Below are positions 1 through 6,333 of a stretch of DNA of 11,999 nt, in pieces. The DNA lies in assembly GCA_002176905.1 (NCBI GenBank), contig MSYE01000187.1, forward strand, positions 1-11,999, in the 5' to 3' direction. Positions within the stretch are counted from its first letter, which is position 1, and each line of letters begins with the position of its first letter. Source of the stretch: a bacterium F11 (GTDB lineage Bacteria; Elusimicrobiota; Elusimicrobia; F11). Below the pieces are notes generated by a model. It searched no databases. It had not been told where the DNA came from and worked only from the letters and a program-made list of their open reading frames with translations. A program made the position numbers and the translations under genes.

Positions 1-1134
1 ATCCAGATCCGCAAGGGCATTAATGCCCCCTTTGAGATTTTTTAGCTTCTTAAATCCAATTTGCTGCAGTTGCCGGATGGCCTTGGCAGATCTCGCTCCG
101 GATCTGCAATGAACAATATACTCCTTACTCGAATCCAACTCATTAACCCGATCCATCAACATCCCCAGCGGTATCAACTTTGCCCCTGGTAGATTTGAAA
201 TTTCAAATTCATATGGTTCCCGAACATCAATAATCTCTGGTTTCTTTCCATTGCCCCGGTCCAATATTGTTTTGAAGTCCTGTGGTGTGATCTCAGGAAC
301 ATCGCTAGCTGTCTCTTCTGGCGCCTCCTGCCCCATACCCAAACCACAGAATTGTTCATAATCGATTAATTCCTTGATAGAGGGATTATCTCCACAAACT
401 GGGCATTCTGTATCTCGTCTGATTTTGACTTCTCTAAAACTCATATCCAAGACACTGATTTGAAGGAGTCGGCCGACCAAACTCTCCCCTTTCCCAAGAA
501 AATACTTTACGGCTTCAGAAGCCTGAACCATTCCGACCAAACCTGGCAAAATTCCCAAAACACCGCCTTCAGCACAGGAAGGAACTTCTCCTGGGGGAGG
601 CGGTTCTGGATAAAGACACCGGTAGCAAGGGCCTTCTTTCGGTTTAAATACGGTAGCCTGTCCCTCAAACCTAAAAATACTTCCGTATATATTGGGTTTA
701 TTGAGGAAAACACAAGCATCATTTACCAGATATCGGGTGGGAAAATTATCCGTACCATCAACAATCAGATCATAATTCTTGAAAATTTCGAGAACATTGG
801 AACTTGATAGCTTTTCGTTGTAAGCATTCACCTGCACATTTGGATTGATCGACTGAATTCTTCGTTTGGCAGCCTCTACTTTTGGTTTACCAACTTCATC
901 AGATCCAAAAAGGAGTTGCCGTTGAAGATTGGTCTGATCCACCACATCAAAATCAATGATTCCGATGGTTCCAATCCCTGCGGCGGCCAGATAAAGTGCA
1001 TTGGGTGATCCTAACCCACCCGAGCCAATCAACATGATTTTGGCGGCCTTCAGTTTCTCTTGTCCGGATTTTCCAACCTCTGGCAAGATGAGATGTCGTG
1101 AATATCTCAATATTTCCTCATTGCTCAACGTCAT
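1..1134 (-). CDS. moeB: MoeB/ThiF-family adenylyltransferase with C-terminal rhodanese domain (MoeZ/MOCS3-like), 3' end cut by window edge
   Basis: An E1-like enzyme that activates the C-terminal glycine of a small sulfur-carrier protein (MoaD/ThiS type) by adenylation; the rhodanese domain supplies persulfide sulfur. Reading from 1134 to the left edge gives 378 uninterrupted codons. Visible are RYSRHLILPEVG (10-21), the nucleotide-binding GSGGLGSP (37-44), the acidic D62, DGTDNFPTRYL (126-136), zinc-binding CxxC pairs C170/C173 and C244/C247, and C187 in PSCAEGGVLG, where MOCS3/Uba4 proteins carry their conserved cysteine. The rhodanese domain (about 283-378) has IIDVREPYEFEISNLPGA and the active-site loop CRSGARS with C343. 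Only about ten residues and the stop should be missing. The ATG overlaps the stop of the upstream phosphatase gene (ATGA) and is preceded by AAAGGAG inside that gene, so translation is probably coupled. Whether it serves molybdopterin, thiamine, cysteine or tRNA thiolation cannot be told, since no carrier-protein gene is in view. Confidence 0.93.
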   Translation of the reverse strand, partial: MTLSNEEILRYSRHLILPEVGKSGQEKLKAAKIMLIGSGGLGSPNALYLAAAGIGTIGIIDFDVVDQTNLQRQLLFGSDEVGKPKVEAAKRRIQSINPNVQVNAYNEKLSSSNVLEIFKNYDLIVDGTDNFPTRYLVNDACVFLNKPNIYGSIFRFEGQATVFKPKEGPCYRCLYPEPPPPGEVPSCAEGGVLGILPGLVGMVQASEAVKYFLGKGESLVGRLLQISVLDMSFREVKIRRDTECPVCGDNPSIKELIDYEQFCGLGMGQEAPEETASDVPEITPQDFKTILDRGNGKKPEIIDVREPYEFEISNLPGAKLIPLGMLMDRVNELDSSKEYIVHCRSGARSAKAIRQLQQIGFKKLKNLKGGINALADLD

Positions 1135-1769
1135 ATCACAATCTCCTTTAACTCAGAAAAATCATCTATCACAAAATCAGGTTTAAATTCCATAATTTCT
1201 TCTCGGAAACCAAATCCATATCGGGCCACACAGGTCTTCATCCCGGCATTTTTACCGGCCTCGACATCTTGTATACCATCTCCGACCATATAGGCACTGT
1301 GGACATCCCCCCCCAATATCCGTAAGGCTTCCAATAACGGCGCGGGATGGGGTTTCCTTTCCTGAATGGTGTCCCCAGCAATTCTGACAGACACATATTG
1401 ATCCAATCCAAGATTGGTTACGATAAGCTCTGTGAAGGTCTTTGGTTTATTGGTGACCATTCCCAATTTTGCCACAAGAGCCAATTCTTTCAGAATCCTC
1501 AACACATGTTTGTATGGCCGCGTAACATCAACACAATGGACCTTATAAAATTGTTGAAAGGCTTCTGTCCCTTTTCTGAGCTCTTTTTGATCTACAGGTC
1601 CAACTGTATTTTCAAGAAGATAGGCCAATCCATACCCCACGTGCTCAATTATTTCATTGGTTGATTTTTGGGGTTTCCCGATGGTCTGTAACGCATGATT
1701 AACAGCAGAGGCCAAATCCTCCCGTGAATCAATGAGCGTTCCATCTAGGTCAAAAATAATTGTATTCAA
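1131..1769 (-). CDS. gph: HAD-superfamily phosphatase, phosphoglycolate phosphatase (Gph)-like
   Basis: A cytosolic HAD hydrolase of 212 residues. Motif I is FDLDGTLIDS (nucleophile D7, acid/base D9), motif II is the TNKP segment (T106), motif III is K139 in ERKPHP, and motif IV is VGDGIQDVEAG (D164, D168). The alpha-helical cap between about residues 15 and 85 is the type found in Gph and PGMB-like enzymes. The start is TTG (1769-1767): an in-frame TAA lies four codons upstream, and any later start would remove motif I. Only a weak AAGAGAAG precedes it. The gap to folE is 21 bp and its stop overlaps the moeB-like start. Known substrates of this group include 2-phosphoglycolate, beta-phosphoglucomutase substrates and nucleotides. 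The usual Gph role is a homology guess; next to folE a pterin or nucleotide phosphatase is possible but unproven. A G8 tract (1307-1314) encodes Gly-Gly at residues 153-154. Confidence 0.85.
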   Translation of the reverse strand: MNTIIFDLDGTLIDSREDLASAVNHALQTIGKPQKSTNEIIEHVGYGLAYLLENTVGPVDQKELRKGTEAFQQFYKVHCVDVTRPYKHVLRILKELALVAKLGMVTNKPKTFTELIVTNLGLDQYVSVRIAGDTIQERKPHPAPLLEALRILGGDVHSAYMVGDGIQDVEAGKNAGMKTCVARYGFGFREEIMEFKPDFVIDDFSELKEIVI

Positions 1770-1790
1770 AAGCTTCTCTTAGAAGGGTTC

Positions 1791-2369
1791 TTATTCGTGG
1801 ATAAACGAAAGAAACTCTTTTCGGGTTCGAGGATCACTCCGAAATGCACCCAACATGGCACTGGTCACCGTGGGAGAATCCTGACTCTCAATGCCCCTCA
1901 TTTCCATACAAAGATGACGGGCTTTGATCACAACACCAACCCCCATGGGATCCAACTTATCCTTCAAAATATTGGCAATTTGCTGGGTCATTCGCTCTTG
2001 AACCTGGAGACGCTTCGAAAAAACTTCTACCAATCGAGGTAATTTTGAGAGGCCAACGATCTTTCCGTTGGGAATATAGGCAATATGAACAGTTCCAAAA
2101 AACGGCAACAGATGGTGTTCACAAAGAGAATAAAAACGAATATCTTTCACCACCACCATTTCATTATAATTTTCATGAAAAATGGCTTTGTTTATAAGGC
2201 TGTCCACATCAGCATCATAGCCACGGGTTAGTTCCATTAAAGCGCGTGCAACACGACCAGGTGTCTTTTTTAGTCCCTCCCGATTGGGATCTTCTCCCAA
2301 CATCGTCAGTATCTCCGTCACCAAAGAAGGGAGTTTATGAACTTTGCTTTCTAAGGCTTCAACTGTCAT
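1791..2369 (-). CDS. folE: GTP cyclohydrolase I
   Basis: Converts GTP to 7,8-dihydroneopterin triphosphate, the first step of tetrahydrofolate synthesis and also the entry to queuosine-type 7-deazaguanines. The 192 residues cover the whole family core: [20 protein letters not shown] (25-44), the zinc-binding [10 protein letters not shown] (C83, H85, H86), [27 protein letters not shown] in the centre, and RHLCMEMRG with the third zinc ligand C154. The open frame extends to an ATG at 2432, but that adds 21 residues lying inside the upstream DUF2203 gene. I chose the ATG at 2369 because it forms an ATGA overlap with that gene's stop, has AGAGGA about 10 nt upstream, and gives the usual N-terminus. 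Gene order nadA, DUF2203, folE suggests a shared cofactor operon. Confidence 0.96.
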   Translation of the reverse strand: MTVEALESKVHKLPSLVTEILTMLGEDPNREGLKKTPGRVARALMELTRGYDADVDSLINKAIFHENYNEMVVVKDIRFYSLCEHHLLPFFGTVHIAYIPNGKIVGLSKLPRLVEVFSKRLQVQERMTQQIANILKDKLDPMGVGVVIKARHLCMEMRGIESQDSPTVTSAMLGAFRSDPRTRKEFLSFIHE

Positions 2370-2770
2370 CTCAACACATCCTCTTTCTCGAGGGGTTTTC
2401 GCCCCGAGTAACCTTCTGTTATTCCATGCCAAAATCGAATGTTTTCCTCACCGCTTCTCCAGCACAAATAGGCTTCCTTTTCCCCAATCCGGGCGGGAAA
2501 ATCCGTTAAGCCAAGGTCCAAATCCTTTAGGATACATCCCATCTCCGTCATTTCATTCAATTTTGATTCCATGCTCTTGGCCAAATATTCGATTTGTCCC
2601 CGTATCACGGCTTCCTCTGCCGGCCCCATACTCTTGTGGGTACGTCTCCATTCTTCTACTTTCGCCTCAATGTTTAACTTAATCTCTTGGGCATCCCGGA
2701 TTATCCCTTTTAGTGCCGGAATTAACTCTTCGGCTTCTTGGACGGTAAAATATCTCATTTTTAGTTTCAT
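2366..2770 (-). CDS. DUF2203 family protein
   Basis: A small soluble protein of 134 residues with no signal peptide. It shows the hallmarks of DUF2203: an N-terminal [17 protein letters not shown] (6-22), a long charged helical stretch (about 23-80) that could form a coiled coil, and the conserved C-terminal block [18 protein letters not shown] followed by [16 protein letters not shown]. The function of this family is unknown to me. The Asp-rich [12 protein letters not shown] segment and the WH pair look like functional residues, but that is inference. The start is ATG at 2770; ATG at 2758 (residue 5) is an alternative, and neither has a good ribosome binding site. AAAGG overlapping the nadA stop is about 18 nt upstream, which is too far. 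It sits 22 bp after nadA and its stop overlaps the folE start, so it is almost certainly co-translated with folE. Confidence 0.9.
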   Translation of the reverse strand: MKLKMRYFTVQEAEELIPALKGIIRDAQEIKLNIEAKVEEWRRTHKSMGPAEEAVIRGQIEYLAKSMESKLNEMTEMGCILKDLDLGLTDFPARIGEKEAYLCWRSGEENIRFWHGITEGYSGRKPLEKEDVLR

Positions 2771-2792
2771 GATAAAAGAATATCAAATACCT

Positions 2793-3716
2793 TTAATATA
2801 TGGCCACCATGCGATCAATAGCGCGTTTTGCTTTTTGTGCAATCTCTGGAGGAACCGTTATCTTGTATTTCATGCCTTCCAGAGACCATAAAACCTTCTC
2901 AAGGGTTGTCATTTTCATGAATTCACAAACGGCATTTGTGTTGGCCGGATAGAATTTTTTCTGCGGACTATCCTTCTTCATTTTATACAGATTCCCAGTC
3001 TCAGTTCCGATAATGAATTCATTGCGCCGGCTTTTTTTGCTGTAATCGATCATCCCTTGAGTTGATAAGACTTGATCCGCAAGGGGCAAACATGTTGATG
3101 AACAACCGCATTCAGGATGCATCAGAAACTCAGCTCTTGGATGATCGATTTTCATCTTTTTAATGTCATCCGTTTTGATCATATGATGAACATGACAAGA
3201 ACCCGGCCAAAGATGTATCTTTCGTTTGGTTTTCGCCTGAACCCAAAGCCCAAGATACATGTCAGGTCCAAACAAAATTTCACATCTCTTCGGTATCGAC
3301 TCCACCACCTTAACAGCATTCGAAGAAGTGCAGCAATAATCCGCTTCGGCCTTAACTTCCGCAGAGGAGTTAACATATGTAACAACAACCGCGTTCGGAT
3401 GTTCCACCTTCCATTTCCGAAGATCCGCTGCGCTCATGGTAGCAGACAAAGAACACCCGGCCTGCTTGTCCGGAATCAAAACGGTTTTCTGGGGAGCCAG
3501 GATGGCGGCTGTCTCGGCCATAAAATGAACACCACAAAACACAATAACATCAGCTTGTGTTTTGGCGGCCTCTTGTGAAAGCCCCAAAGAGTCTCCCAGC
3601 ATATCCGCTACTTCTTGAACTTCACCCAATTGATAATTGTGAGCCAAAATGATCGCGTTTCTTTTTTTCTTTAGGTTCGATATCTTCTTCTGGATGGTTT
3701 CGACAGTTGTGGTCAT
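2793..3716 (-). CDS. nadA: Quinolinate synthase
   Basis: A 4Fe-4S enzyme that condenses iminoaspartate with dihydroxyacetone phosphate to quinolinate in de novo NAD synthesis. The 307 residues match the short NadA type. The three cluster cysteines expected from the family are C88 (QAGCSLS), C174 (PGSCHVH) and C264 (NAVCEFMKM). Other signatures are ILAHNYQ (23-29), FCGVHFMAETA (60-70), VVTYVNSSAEVKA (111-123) and MHPECGC (199-205). ATG at 3716 overlaps the stop of the lipoprotein gene (ATGA) with only a weak upstream AAAG, which suggests coupling. The partners nadB and nadC are not in the window. Synthesis of dihydroxyacetone phosphate also needs tpiA, which is absent nearby too. Confidence 0.97.
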   Translation of the reverse strand: MTTTVETIQKKISNLKKKRNAIILAHNYQLGEVQEVADMLGDSLGLSQEAAKTQADVIVFCGVHFMAETAAILAPQKTVLIPDKQAGCSLSATMSAADLRKWKVEHPNAVVVTYVNSSAEVKAEADYCCTSSNAVKVVESIPKRCEILFGPDMYLGLWVQAKTKRKIHLWPGSCHVHHMIKTDDIKKMKIDHPRAEFLMHPECGCSSTCLPLADQVLSTQGMIDYSKKSRRNEFIIGTETGNLYKMKKDSPQKKFYPANTNAVCEFMKMTTLEKVLWSLEGMKYKITVPPEIAQKAKRAIDRMVAIY

Positions 3717-4420
3717 AAATCTTTGGCAAGTTTACTTGGCCAAATCTTTTTTAGCGATTGTATGATGCGATGGCTCACAAATTCGGCTGCAGTTTGAACA
3801 TTAACCGCTTCATCCGTGGCGCTCCCAACCCAAGCAATTTCTCCACTCTGAGAATCAACCATTTTTACCACCACACCAGCTTCGGCTTGTATGCGATACA
3901 CCTGTGGAATTTGGCGGGTCTGGTTGGTGATTCGATAATCTGTGACAACATCATATTCTTCAATGATTGTCTCTTTATTTCGAACTGTCTCAATTCTTTT
4001 TTTTGAAATGATGGGTTCTTTTTCTTCCGAATGAACCTCCACCAAAACAATCCCTTTTTCATGAGGAGAATAAACCGTGACATGACCAAGAACCAAAGCT
4101 TCAACACCAAGAATGCGTCCAATCTCAATGACTTGTCTGGGGTTCACGGCCCCGCTAAATTGAAAATTCTGCTCATCAATAACACGGGCGACCTTTTCCC
4201 GTTCCACCATCTGATATCCCGCTCTCAGTAACAATTTTTCAAAAATCGATGTAAAGGAAGGACCTGATTCCTCTACCCCCCCCATGGATTCAAATCCCAT
4301 GACAGCAACTCTTTTGACTTTTGAGAAATCGTAATCTTTGTTCAGCGTCACAGGGCCATTATGAGCACAACCGGTCATACCCAGAAGAAAACCCAAAAGA
4401 ATGTAGATATTGAATTTCAT
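3713..4420 (-). CDS. CsgG-domain lipoprotein
   Basis: A 235-residue envelope lipoprotein. Residues 1-17 form a short signal peptide ending GMTGC, with C18 as the lipidation site; the -3 position is Met rather than the usual Leu. The mature part resembles the CsgG/curli-assembly family: VAVMGFES (38-45), then FEKLLLRAGYQMVEREKV and IGRILGVEALVLGHVTVY, the typical strand-helix-strand of periplasmic CsgG-like domains. A charged insertion (about 128-160, rich in Glu/Lys/Arg/Ile) precedes a last part with MVDSQSGEIAWVGSATDE. It is unlikely to be true curli CsgG because no csg genes are near; similar lipoproteins with unknown roles are common. ATG at 4420 has AAGG at suitable distance. It follows the TPR gene by 18 bp and overlaps nadA. 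A G8 tract (4276-4283) encodes two glycines in MGGVEE. Confidence 0.85.
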   Translation of the reverse strand: MKFNIYILLGFLLGMTGCAHNGPVTLNKDYDFSKVKRVAVMGFESMGGVEESGPSFTSIFEKLLLRAGYQMVEREKVARVIDEQNFQFSGAVNPRQVIEIGRILGVEALVLGHVTVYSPHEKGIVLVEVHSEEKEPIISKKRIETVRNKETIIEEYDVVTDYRITNQTRQIPQVYRIQAEAGVVVKMVDSQSGEIAWVGSATDEAVNVQTAAEFVSHRIIQSLKKIWPSKLAKDL

Positions 4421-4438
4421 AAAAATTGCCTTGAACGC

Positions 4439-4876
4439 CTAGTGTCGAAGTCGGTTTAAATGTCTTTCTGCCACAGATCGTTGAGGATGGGAAGGGGAGC
4501 TGTATTGAAGAAATTGTTCCCAGGCACGTTTGGCCTTTCGCTCCCATCCCCCCCTTTCATCGTGAAGCATGTTGGCTTCATACAGAAGAGCCAACGCATA
4601 CAAAGCCTCTTGAGATGGGGATAAACGGACTGCTTTTTCCAAAGCTGAAATGGCCTTTTCATTCTGATCAGAAGATTGATACAAAAGCCCCAAACTCTGA
4701 TACACCCGAGCATCACCCCGTCCGTGAGATATCAATTCCTCCAGTTTGTGTATCGCCACATGAGGATTACCAAAGTTCGCTTCTGCTAAGGCCTGTTCCA
4801 AAGCCGCATCGTTTGACCAAATCGGAGAATTTAGACCAAGAAGACTTATGATGAAGACGAAAAGAGTTGTTTTCAC
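4439..4876 (-). CDS. Secreted TPR-repeat protein
   Basis: A 145-residue protein with an N-terminal signal peptide (hydrophobic residues 5-16, likely cleavage after S21 in IWS-NDA), so probably periplasmic. At least one clear tetratricopeptide repeat is visible: ARVYQSLGLLYQSSDQNEKA continuing through ISALEKAVRLSP (56-87). It is flanked by degenerate repeats (EQALAEANFGNPHVAIHKLE and the ALYALALLYEA region), pointing to a helical protein-binding scaffold. The start is GTG at 4876; an in-frame TAG lies five codons upstream, so there is no room for a longer protein, and I see no good ribosome binding site. It is the first gene of the minus-strand operon, 18 bp before the CsgG-like lipoprotein, which it may assist. 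A C7/G7 tract (4548-4554) lies in the RGGW codons. The partner is unknown. Confidence 0.82.
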   Translation of the reverse strand: MKTTLFVFIISLLGLNSPIWSNDAALEQALAEANFGNPHVAIHKLEELISHGRGDARVYQSLGLLYQSSDQNEKAISALEKAVRLSPSQEALYALALLYEANMLHDERGGWERKAKRAWEQFLQYSSPSHPQRSVAERHLNRLRH

Positions 4877-4915
4877 AGGGTTGGTATTCTAACTCATCTA
4901 AAGGAGGTTGAATAT

Positions 4916-5014
4916 ATGATTAAAATAACTAGAAATTTCCACCTTCAAGGGAATTTTTTTCCAAAAATGATGCCTGGATCGGTCATTTTATTCCTTCGCC
5001 AAATCTTAATCTGA
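4916..5014 (+). CDS. Possible small ORF (32 residues) with strong ribosome binding site
   Basis: ATG at 4916 is preceded by AAAGGAGG (4900-4907) with an 8-nt spacer, one of the best Shine-Dalgarno sequences in the window. The frame runs 32 codons to TGA at 5012-5014. The peptide starts MIKITRNF, has a basic-aromatic N-terminal half and a hydrophobic C-terminal half (GSVILFLRQILI), so it could be a small membrane-associated peptide. I recognise no family. It lies in the divergent region, antisense to the leader of the TPR operon and upstream of the dockerin gene. It could equally be a leader peptide, or a chance ORF next to a purine-rich stretch. Confidence 0.3.
   Translation: MIKITRNFHLQGNFFPKMMPGSVILFLRQILI
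4919..4948 (-). promoter_or_regulatory. Candidate promoter of the TPR-to-moeB operon
   Basis: On the minus strand, TTGAAG and TTTAAT are spaced by 18 nt, about 45 nt upstream of the GTG start of the TPR gene. The match is 4/6 for the -35 and 5/6 for the -10. It lies in AT-rich sequence where chance matches are common, so this is a guess placed by position. Confidence 0.3.
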
Positions 5015-5081
5015 AGTTTACAAACTCGAAAACGGACAATAAAAACGAACCATTTTAAACCTCTTATTAAAAGACCCTTCC

Positions 5082-5125
5082 TCAACCAAGGTTTGGCAAC
5101 TTTGATGCATTGGGTTGATCAAACC
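5082..5125 (+). promoter_or_regulatory. Possible structured leader upstream of the dockerin gene
   Basis: Three 6-bp complementary pairs interleave here. TCAACC (5082-5087) pairs with GGTTGA (5113-5118). GGTTTG (5090-5095) pairs with CAAACC (5120-5125). TTTGAT (5101-5106) pairs with ATCAAA (5118-5123). The first two would form an H-type pseudoknot; the third is an alternative hairpin. The segment ends about 40 nt before the dockerin start. I recognise no known riboswitch, and six-base matches can arise by chance. Confidence 0.2.
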
Positions 5126-5165
5126 AAAACTATCCCCCCCATAAAAATTAATCAAGGAGAATATT

Positions 5166-5954
5166 ATGGCTACACCAATAAATAGCCTTAAGGAGTTCAA
5201 AAAAAGAGGAAAGAAGTCAGTTATTGTATTAATTGCAACATTATTTGCGATTATGACGCCCCCGATGGTTCTCGCTGATCATACACCGCATTTTGATTTA
5301 CAGGTCACAGAGTTTATTCGGTCCTATGGTATGACTTTAAGAGTTTGCGACGATGGAAATTATCCTTCCCTTGAAAACGTTCGTGTTAGTGGTGACGGAG
5401 AACGGGACGGAACGATCGGACGAGATGTAACGGGTAACGTTTCGTTATCGGCGGATTTTAATATCCGGGCATGTGATGATTCCGTCGTTTCTCTCTCATT
5501 AAACCTCAATGACGTGAGCTTGAAATGGGAACATCAAACTGCACGGATGGTATATGAGGGAGAAACGTCGCTGATTTCAGGTACGCTTACAACTCCGGGA
5601 GGTGCACGCGTGCCCATTGATTCCGGTGCGTGGAGCGCAACCGTGCGGATCGCAAGTAGGCGAGATGAAACCAGCTATATTTTCATCCGTCCGGATTGGA
5701 GCATATCAAATGAGGTTAATTTAAATGTAAGTCAAGTCTCGATTGGTTTTCTTTCATTATGGTTCTACGTTGATAATCATCTCCCAGGTGATATCAATAA
5801 AGACGGAAATGTTGATGCTACTGACCTGAATTACATCATCACGAGTTGGGGTGCAACAGGAAACAATCTGGCCGATATCAACAAAGATGGAAAGGTTGGT
5901 ACGGCTGATCTCAATATCCTTGCTTTAAATTGGATGAAGACGTGGGGAAGCTAA
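5166..5954 (+). CDS. Secreted protein with C-terminal dockerin type I-like calcium loops
   Basis: A 262-residue exported protein. Residues 1-37 are a long signal peptide (basic KKRGKK, hydrophobic 18-33, likely cleavage VLA-DHT). The mature region (38-205) is beta-rich with no family I recognise; it has only two cysteines, C61 and C103, both followed by Asp-Asp, which could form a disulfide. The C-terminus (208-255) holds two F-hand-type calcium loops, GDINKDGNVDATDL (D209, N211, D213, N215, D220) and DINKDGKVGTADL (D237, N239, D241, D248). Each is followed by a helix ending in a Trp, the tandem layout of type I dockerins. ATG at 5166 has AAGGAG with a 6-nt spacer. It is monocistronic and divergent from its neighbours. 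No cohesin or carbohydrate enzyme is in view, so cellulosome function is not implied; the loops may act in cell-surface attachment or calcium-dependent folding. Confidence 0.88.
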   Translation: MATPINSLKEFKKRGKKSVIVLIATLFAIMTPPMVLADHTPHFDLQVTEFIRSYGMTLRVCDDGNYPSLENVRVSGDGERDGTIGRDVTGNVSLSADFNIRACDDSVVSLSLNLNDVSLKWEHQTARMVYEGETSLISGTLTTPGGARVPIDSGAWSATVRIASRRDETSYIFIRPDWSISNEVNLNVSQVSIGFLSLWFYVDNHLPGDINKDGNVDATDLNYIITSWGATGNNLADINKDGKVGTADLNILALNWMKTWGS

Positions 5955-6020
5955 ATTGGAATTTGGGATCTCTTAAGATGTGACAAGGACCATTTTCCAA
6001 CGAACCAGAATCTTAAAAAT

Positions 6021-6075
6021 AAAGACCCGGTTTTCCTTTGTTAGACATTCGCAAGGGAATTCCGGGTTCTTTTTT
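6021..6075. terminator. Bidirectional intrinsic terminator between convergent units
   Basis: ACCCGG (6025-6030) pairs with CCGGGT (6062-6067). Inside it, TTCCTTTG (6033-6040) pairs with CAAGGGAA (6052-6059) through one G-U, leaving a TT/TT internal loop and an 11-nt apical loop. Outside, AAAG and CTTT extend the stem with a bulge. T runs follow on the plus side (from 6069), and on the minus side the stem is followed by CTTTATTTTTAAG. It would end both the dockerin transcript and the gap-pgk-secG-tRNA transcript. Confidence 0.75.
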
Positions 6076-6079
6076 AATC

Positions 6080-6119
6080 TCGAGCTGGAGCTCGTGCTCG
6101 AATCCGCCGGAGGCGGATT
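6080..6119. repeat. Palindrome pair C, next to the 3' end of tRNA-Gly
   Basis: Two inverted repeats lie side by side: CGAGCT-GG-AGCTCG (6081-6094) and the hairpin AATCCGCC-GGA-GGCGGATT (6101-6119). The hairpin ends one base from the tRNA discriminator base. A longer pairing of TCGAG (6080-6084) with CTCGA (6097-6101) is an alternative. It has the same two-part composition as the elements at 6194-6244 and 6334-6382. Confidence 0.7.
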
Positions 6120-6120
6120 T

Positions 6121-6191
6121 AGCGGGTGAAGGGAATCGAACCCTCGTCTCGACCTTGGCAAGGTCGCATTCTACCATTGAACCACACCCGC
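6121..6191 (-). tRNA. tRNA-Gly (GCC)
   Basis: A 71-nt cloverleaf. The acceptor GCGGGTG pairs with CACCCGC, the D-arm contains GGTTCAATGGTAGAA, the anticodon stem CGACC/GGTCG holds the loop TTGCCAA with anticodon GCC, and the T-arm is GAGGG-TTCGATT-CCCTT. The discriminator is U, as usual for bacterial tRNA-Gly. No CCA is encoded. It lies 57 bp downstream of tRNA-Leu in the same direction. Confidence 0.96.
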
Positions 6192-6193
6192 AC

Positions 6194-6244
6194 AAAAATT
6201 CTTCCGCCACGGCGGAAGAATTTTTCGAGCTCGAGCTCGAAAAA
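6194..6244. repeat. Palindrome pair B, between the two tRNA genes
   Basis: AAAAATTCTTCCGCC (6194-6208) and GGCGGAAGAATTTTT (6211-6225) form a perfect 15-bp inverted repeat around AC. It shares five bases with a perfect 24-nt palindrome (6221-6244) centred on GAGCTC-GAGCTC, with half-site TTTTTCGAGCTC. Together they fill almost the whole spacer between tRNA-Leu and tRNA-Gly. The T5 run at the hairpin end could make it a terminator-like or processing hairpin on either strand. Confidence 0.85.
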
Positions 6245-6248
6245 ACCC

Positions 6249-6331
6249 TGCGCGGGACAGGACTTGAACCTGCAAGCCTTTTGGGCACTACCACCTCAAG
6301 GTAGCGTGTCTGCCAATTTCACCACCCGCGC
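6249..6331 (-). tRNA. leuU: tRNA-Leu (GAG)
   Basis: An 83-nt class II tRNA. The acceptor GCGCGGG pairs with CCCGCGC, the discriminator is A, the D-arm contains GTGAAATTGGCAGAC, the anticodon stem CTACC/GGTAG holds the loop TTGAGGT with anticodon GAG, a long variable arm TGCCCAAAAGGCTT follows, and the T-loop is GGTTCAAGTCC. No CCA is encoded. It follows secG by 63 bp, the same order as secG-leuU in E. coli, whose leuU also reads with GAG. The symbol is given by that analogy. Confidence 0.96.
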
Positions 6332-6333
6332 AC

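Noticed and set aside
460..807. Plus-strand ORF of 115 codons
   Set aside because: It is antisense to the well-supported moeB-like gene, has no family resemblance and no ribosome binding site.
2370..2432. N-terminal extension of folE to an upstream ATG
   Set aside because: The 21 extra residues lie inside the DUF2203 coding region in another frame and do not look like FolE; the ATGA-overlap start at 2369 fits the family length.
5018..5200. Minus-strand ORF of 60 codons in the divergent region
   Set aside because: It overlaps the signal-peptide region of the dockerin gene, has no convincing ribosome binding site and low-complexity composition.
6221..6244. CGAGCTCGAGCTCG seen as a cloning-linker or assembly artefact (SacI/XhoI-like sites)
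   Set aside because: The sites are part of A/T-flanked palindromes fitted exactly between tRNA genes, and related degenerate copies occur on both sides; no vector sequence is adjacent.
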